A stretch of 9,103 bases of DNA. It comes from Synergistaceae bacterium. GTDB taxonomy: Bacteria; Synergistota; Synergistia; Synergistales; Aminobacteriaceae. The translations under genes and the position numbers were made by a program. The DNA lies in NCBI GenBank assembly GCA_009778055.1, contig WRKN01000095.1, positions 1 to 9,103 of the forward strand, read 5' to 3'. Positions within the stretch are counted from its first letter, which is position 1. Each line of letters begins with the position of its first letter. Shown piece after piece: positions 7,284-9,103 of this stretch. The notes beneath the pieces were generated by a model. It had not been told where the DNA came from. It saw only the letters and a list, made by a program, of their open reading frames with translations, and made no database searches.

Positions 7284-7447
7284 CCGGCTTTCCTGTCGTT
7301 CCTGTCGCTGTCTTTTTGGGGCTCAAGTAAGTTTTTTATGGCTTTGATGGCTTCTTCCCGCGTGGGATGCGCTTCAACTATGGTCAGGATCATACGGATA
7401 ACGCCCTCAAACTGTTTGTCCGTCATAACGTCACACCTCGCTTCCAC
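7280..7447 (-). CDS. Unknown 55-residue protein, first gene of the mur-fts run
   Basis: Family not recognised. The protein begins MEARCDVMTDKQF and looks like two amphipathic helices (about 9-26 and 29-41) joined by a PTREE turn, with a charged tail (QKDSDRNDRKAG). No signal peptide, membrane segment or cysteine cluster is visible. The GTG start at 7447 is chosen for two reasons. GGAGGTG sits 7 nt upstream, and the paralogous gene across the divergent promoter (7535-7708) has the same start region: M-E-x-R-x-D-V-M-T-D-x-Q in both. An in-frame ATG at 7426 with its own GAGGTG site 7 nt upstream could give a shorter 48-residue form. The stop overlaps the murC TTG start, so this is the promoter-proximal cistron of the division operon. 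A small regulatory or adaptor protein is plausible, but nothing in the sequence shows a function. Confidence 0.75.
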   Translation of the reverse strand: MEARCDVMTDKQFEGVIRMILTIVEAHPTREEAIKAIKNLLEPQKDSDRNDRKAG

Positions 7448-7476
7448 CGAAAACCACCTCCGGCTGTATTTTATCA
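7419..7476 (-). repeat. Left arm of imperfect inverted repeat (promoter to codon 10)
   Basis: Read on the minus strand, this arm matches the plus-strand arm at 7505-7563. Shared elements, in order, are: TGN plus a TAWAAT-type -10, a 6-nt spacer, GGAGGTG, 7 nt (8 in the other arm), a start codon followed by GAA and AGG, and the identical 15-mer TGACGTTATGACGGA (7433-7419 here). About 43 of 59 aligned positions agree by eye, with one single-base gap. It reads as the 5' end of a duplicated, inverted gene. Confidence 0.8.
7468..7476 (-). promoter_or_regulatory. Putative extended -10 promoter of the mur-fts operon
   Basis: The minus strand reads TGATAAAAT: a TGN extension plus TAAAAT, five of six matches to TATAAT. 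No consensus -35 hexamer is seen at normal spacing (7491-7496 reads AGCTCG), as can happen with extended -10 promoters. The expected start point (about 7461) falls on the first base of GGAGGTG, leaving a leader of only about 14 nt before the GTG start and no room for a riboswitch. Confidence 0.5.
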
Positions 7477-7504
7477 CCCTGCGCCTCTGACGAGCTATAC
7501 AAAT

Positions 7505-7513
7505 TGCTATAAT
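7505..7513 (+). promoter_or_regulatory. Putative extended -10 promoter of the small gene and transporter
   Basis: The sequence TGCTATAAT is a perfect TATAAT (7508-7513) with a TGN extension. The best -35 candidate is weak (around 7486-7492, TGAC core, off-spacing). The predicted start point at about 7520 is the first base of the Shine-Dalgarno GGAGGTGA, giving a leader near 15 nt. The -10 to Shine-Dalgarno spacing of 6 nt equals that of the divergent promoter on the other strand. Confidence 0.65.
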
Positions 7514-7563
7514 AGATTCGGAGGTGACCCAGACATGGAAGAGAGGGCTGACGTTATGACGGA
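7505..7563 (+). repeat. Right arm of imperfect inverted repeat (promoter to codon 10)
   Basis: Partner of the arm at 7419-7476. The perfect 15-bp core TGACGTTATGACGGA lies at 7549-7563 and spans codons 5-10 of the small gene. The two 15-bp cores are 115 bp apart in opposite orientation. Confidence 0.8.
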
Positions 7564-7708
7564 TTACCAAATGCGGACGCTGGTGAATTTGATAATGTCT
7601 ATAGTTCGCGACACCCCCGACAGAAAAGAACTGCTCAGGAAGCTGAAGGCCATCAGGGACGGGAAGCTCGACGAATTCGAGGCCGCAGACGAATTATTGG
7701 ATGAATGA
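7535..7708 (+). CDS. Unknown 57-residue protein, paralogue of the divergent small gene
   Basis: Family not recognised. The protein begins MEERADVMTDYQM; two predicted helices (about 9-26 and 29-43) are joined by a PDRKE turn, and an acidic tail follows (DEFEAADELLDE). It aligns without gaps to the 55-residue protein on the other strand for the first 40 residues, with 16 identities and many conservative matches (MTDxQ, I-x-x-I-V, P-x-R-x-E, K38). The tails differ completely: acidic here, mixed basic and acidic there. The ATG at 7535 has a near-perfect GGAGGTGA 7 nt upstream. A second in-frame ATG at 7556 has GAGAGG 9 nt upstream and would begin at MTDYQ. The transporter gene follows 24 nt later, so the two probably share a transcript. 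A small helical protein that pairs with itself or its paralogue is a reasonable guess only. Confidence 0.8.
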   Translation: MEERADVMTDYQMRTLVNLIMSIVRDTPDRKELLRKLKAIRDGKLDEFEAADELLDE

Positions 7709-7732
7709 AAACGCCTGTTGAGGAAAATATAC

Positions 7733-8602
7733 TTGGAAAAATTGAAGCCTCCGCTTAACGTGTGGCAGGCGGATGCATTGTTGGCGCTCTGCGCGTTTTT
7801 CTGGGGGCTGGGGTTCGTGTGGATGAAGGAGGCTCTTTCCGTCTACCCCACTTTTTGGCTGCTTTTTTTCAGGTTTACCGGCGGGACTTTTCTTATGCTT
7901 GCCTTTTTCCCCAAGCGTATTGCCGGTTTCTCCGGAAGCGATCTGACGGGGGGCGTCGTAATAGGCGTGTTTTTGTTCGTGGGCATGGGCGTCCAGACCC
8001 TGGGGCTGAACTACACCACAGCGGGGAAACAGGCGTTTATCACCGCCGGCTACGTGATAATGGTTCCGCTTCTGTTATGGGGTTTGCGCCGGGTTTTCCC
8101 GGGCTGGGCCGCTATGGCCGGGTCATTGATCTGTTTTGCGGGAATAGGGCTTTTAACCTCGGACGCGTCCGGGGCGCTCAACGCCGGCGACGTTCTGACC
8201 GTCATCGCCGCTTTGTTCTTCGCCGCGCACATCATCTCGATAGGATGTTACGCGAAAAACGGCGACCCCTTTGTCCTCGCCTTCGTTCAGCTTCTCGTGA
8301 CCTCCGTTCTGTCGCTTTGCGCGGCCCTGATCTTCAACGGCCCTTTTGTGCCGCGGGGGACGCAGGGGCTGCTGGAGGTCGCTTACGTGACGGTGTTCTC
8401 CACTTTTATCTGCTTCCTCATCCAGAATGTTGCGCAAAAACGCGCTCCCCCCGCCCATGCCTCTATTCTTCTGAGCCTGGAGTCGGTCTTCGGCGCGTTG
8501 TGCGGCATCGTCATCCTGAAAGAAGACTTTACCTCCAGAATGGCCGCCGGTTGCTGCCTTATCTTCGCGGCGGTGCTTTTGGTGGAGCTGAAAAAAGAAT
8601 AA
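7733..8602 (+). CDS. EamA/DMT-superfamily transporter, ten membrane segments
   Basis: Inner-membrane protein of the drug/metabolite transporter superfamily, EamA type; members export or exchange amino acids, metabolites or drugs, and the substrate here cannot be read from sequence. With the chosen start it has 289 residues, typical for the family. Ten hydrophobic segments form two five-helix halves. The first half begins with ALLALCAFFWGLGFVWMKEA, the usual W-G-x-x-F motif of helix 1; the second starts near GDVLTVIAALFFAAHIIS. The region HASILLSLESVFGALCG near helix 9 matches the conserved A-x-x-x-x-L-E-P/S-V pattern, and the C-terminus is VELKKE. The start is TTG at 7733 because GAGGA lies 8 nt upstream; a TTG at 7718 would add five residues but has no ribosome site. 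It lies 24 nt after the small gene and ends 6 nt from the convergent prepilin gene, with no terminator visible between. Confidence 0.9.
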   Translation: MEKLKPPLNVWQADALLALCAFFWGLGFVWMKEALSVYPTFWLLFFRFTGGTFLMLAFFPKRIAGFSGSDLTGGVVIGVFLFVGMGVQTLGLNYTTAGKQAFITAGYVIMVPLLLWGLRRVFPGWAAMAGSLICFAGIGLLTSDASGALNAGDVLTVIAALFFAAHIISIGCYAKNGDPFVLAFVQLLVTSVLSLCAALIFNGPFVPRGTQGLLEVAYVTVFSTFICFLIQNVAQKRAPPAHASILLSLESVFGALCGIVILKEDFTSRMAAGCCLIFAAVLLVELKKE

Positions 8603-8608
8603 AAAGGT

Positions 8609-9103
8609 TTACGGGCGGGCGATCATCCACACAACGTCGGTGGTTCTATCATTGAAAGGCTCAAAACTGCCTCCTTCCGCCGTCCGCTTGAAAAGCCCAG
8701 CAGTCCTGGCCTTGCCGATCAATTTTTCGGCGACTCTCGCGCTCTTTCTGCCGATTCTCAGGTCATAGCCAATCCACCACATGCCATCCACGGTCATATC
8801 CAGGCTGTAGGCCCCTTCCCCAAGCGCGGCGCCAAAATCGCCTGTGGATACGTACGGCGCCAGCCAGACTATCTTGTTGGCGGCGCTGTAATCAATTGCG
8901 CCCGGGGTCAGGAACTCATCCCTGCTTGTTGCCCAGAGCATCAGGCTCGCGGTCTTCAGGTCGCGCAGGTTGTAAATGATGACGGACGCGTCGGCCGAAG
9001 CCGTCGCCGAACCGCTGGCCAGCATCATGGTGGCCGCGAGAATACCCACGATGACAATGACTACCAGCAGTTCAACCAATGTAAACCCTTTGTGTTTTTT
9101 CAT
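8609..9103 (-). CDS. Type IV prepilin-like / pseudopilin protein
   Basis: 164 residues. The N-terminus MKKHKG-FTLVELLVVIVIVG is a classic class III signal peptide: a short basic leader, cleavage by prepilin peptidase expected after Gly6, Phe at +1, Glu at +5 (E11), and a hydrophobic helix to about residue 28. The rest (30-164) is a soluble head with several Trp (NKIVWLAPY, GMWWIGYDL, DVVWMIARP) that I cannot assign to a named pilin or type II secretion subunit. No disulfide-forming cysteine pair is present. The ATG is the last codon in the window, so its ribosome site and promoter are not visible, though the leader looks complete. It is convergent with the transporter gene. A minor pilin, a major pilin, or a pseudopilin are all possible. 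Confidence 0.88.
   Translation of the reverse strand: MKKHKGFTLVELLVVIVIVGILAATMMLASGSATASADASVIIYNLRDLKTASLMLWATSRDEFLTPGAIDYSAANKIVWLAPYVSTGDFGAALGEGAYSLDMTVDGMWWIGYDLRIGRKSARVAEKLIGKARTAGLFKRTAEGGSFEPFNDRTTDVVWMIARP

Noticed and set aside
7367..7534. Plus-strand extension of the small gene upstream of its ATG at 7535
   Set aside because: The extension runs across the divergent promoter and the opposite small gene; the Shine-Dalgarno and the paralogue alignment both place the start at 7535.
7448..7534. A riboswitch or leader RNA between the divergent genes
   Set aside because: Only 87 nt separate the start codons, and both predicted transcripts begin at the Shine-Dalgarno, leaving about 15 nt of leader.
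8153..8458. Minus-strand open frame of 101 codons opposite the transporter
   Set aside because: Antisense to a clear ten-segment EamA protein; charged, low-complexity translation with no support.
8600..8611. A bidirectional terminator between the transporter and the prepilin gene
   Set aside because: The stop codons are 6 nt apart and no stem-loop is visible; only a short A-run is present.

Overview
The window reads as chromosomal DNA of a GC-rich, Gram-negative-type bacterium. The gene content (a murC-murB-ftsQ-ftsA-ftsZ block, a membrane-anchored SPOR protein, a class III prepilin-like protein, frequent TTG/GTG starts) and the look of FtsZ suggest a member of Synergistota. This placement is an impression from sequence character and was not tested by a search.

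Layout. Positions 1-7447 are one long, tightly packed run of genes read on the minus strand. In transcription order they are: a 55-residue unknown protein, murC, murB, a divergent ftsQ/divIB, ftsA, ftsZ, a SPOR-domain membrane protein, and moaA, which runs off the window at position 1. Junctions are a 4-nt overlap, gaps of 8 and 12 nt, a 1-nt overlap, then gaps of 32, 55 and 44 nt, so this is very probably one operon or a few nested units. Its products make UDP-MurNAc (MurB), load L-Ala onto it (MurC), and build the Z-ring and its membrane links (FtsZ, FtsA, FtsQ, SPOR protein). MoaA (molybdenum cofactor synthesis) is a functional outsider at the end.

Positions 7448-7534 are a short divergent promoter region. 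On the plus strand it drives a 57-residue unknown protein followed 24 nt later by a ten-segment EamA/DMT-type transporter. A prepilin-like gene follows in convergent orientation; its start codon is the last three bases of the window.

The most striking feature is the head-to-head pair of tiny genes at 7280-7447 (minus) and 7535-7708 (plus). Their proteins are paralogous over their first 40 residues. The similarity continues at DNA level through the start codon, Shine-Dalgarno and extended -10 with nearly fixed spacing, forming an imperfect inverted repeat of about 58 bp per arm with a perfect 15-bp core. One copy leads the division/peptidoglycan operon and the other leads a transporter transcript. 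I do not recognise the family.

A second oddity is FtsA, in which the acidic residues of both actin-type phosphate loops are cysteines (Cys12 and Cys215). No tRNA, rRNA, CRISPR array, insertion sequence or prophage gene was seen, and no stretch over about 90 nt lacks a gene.
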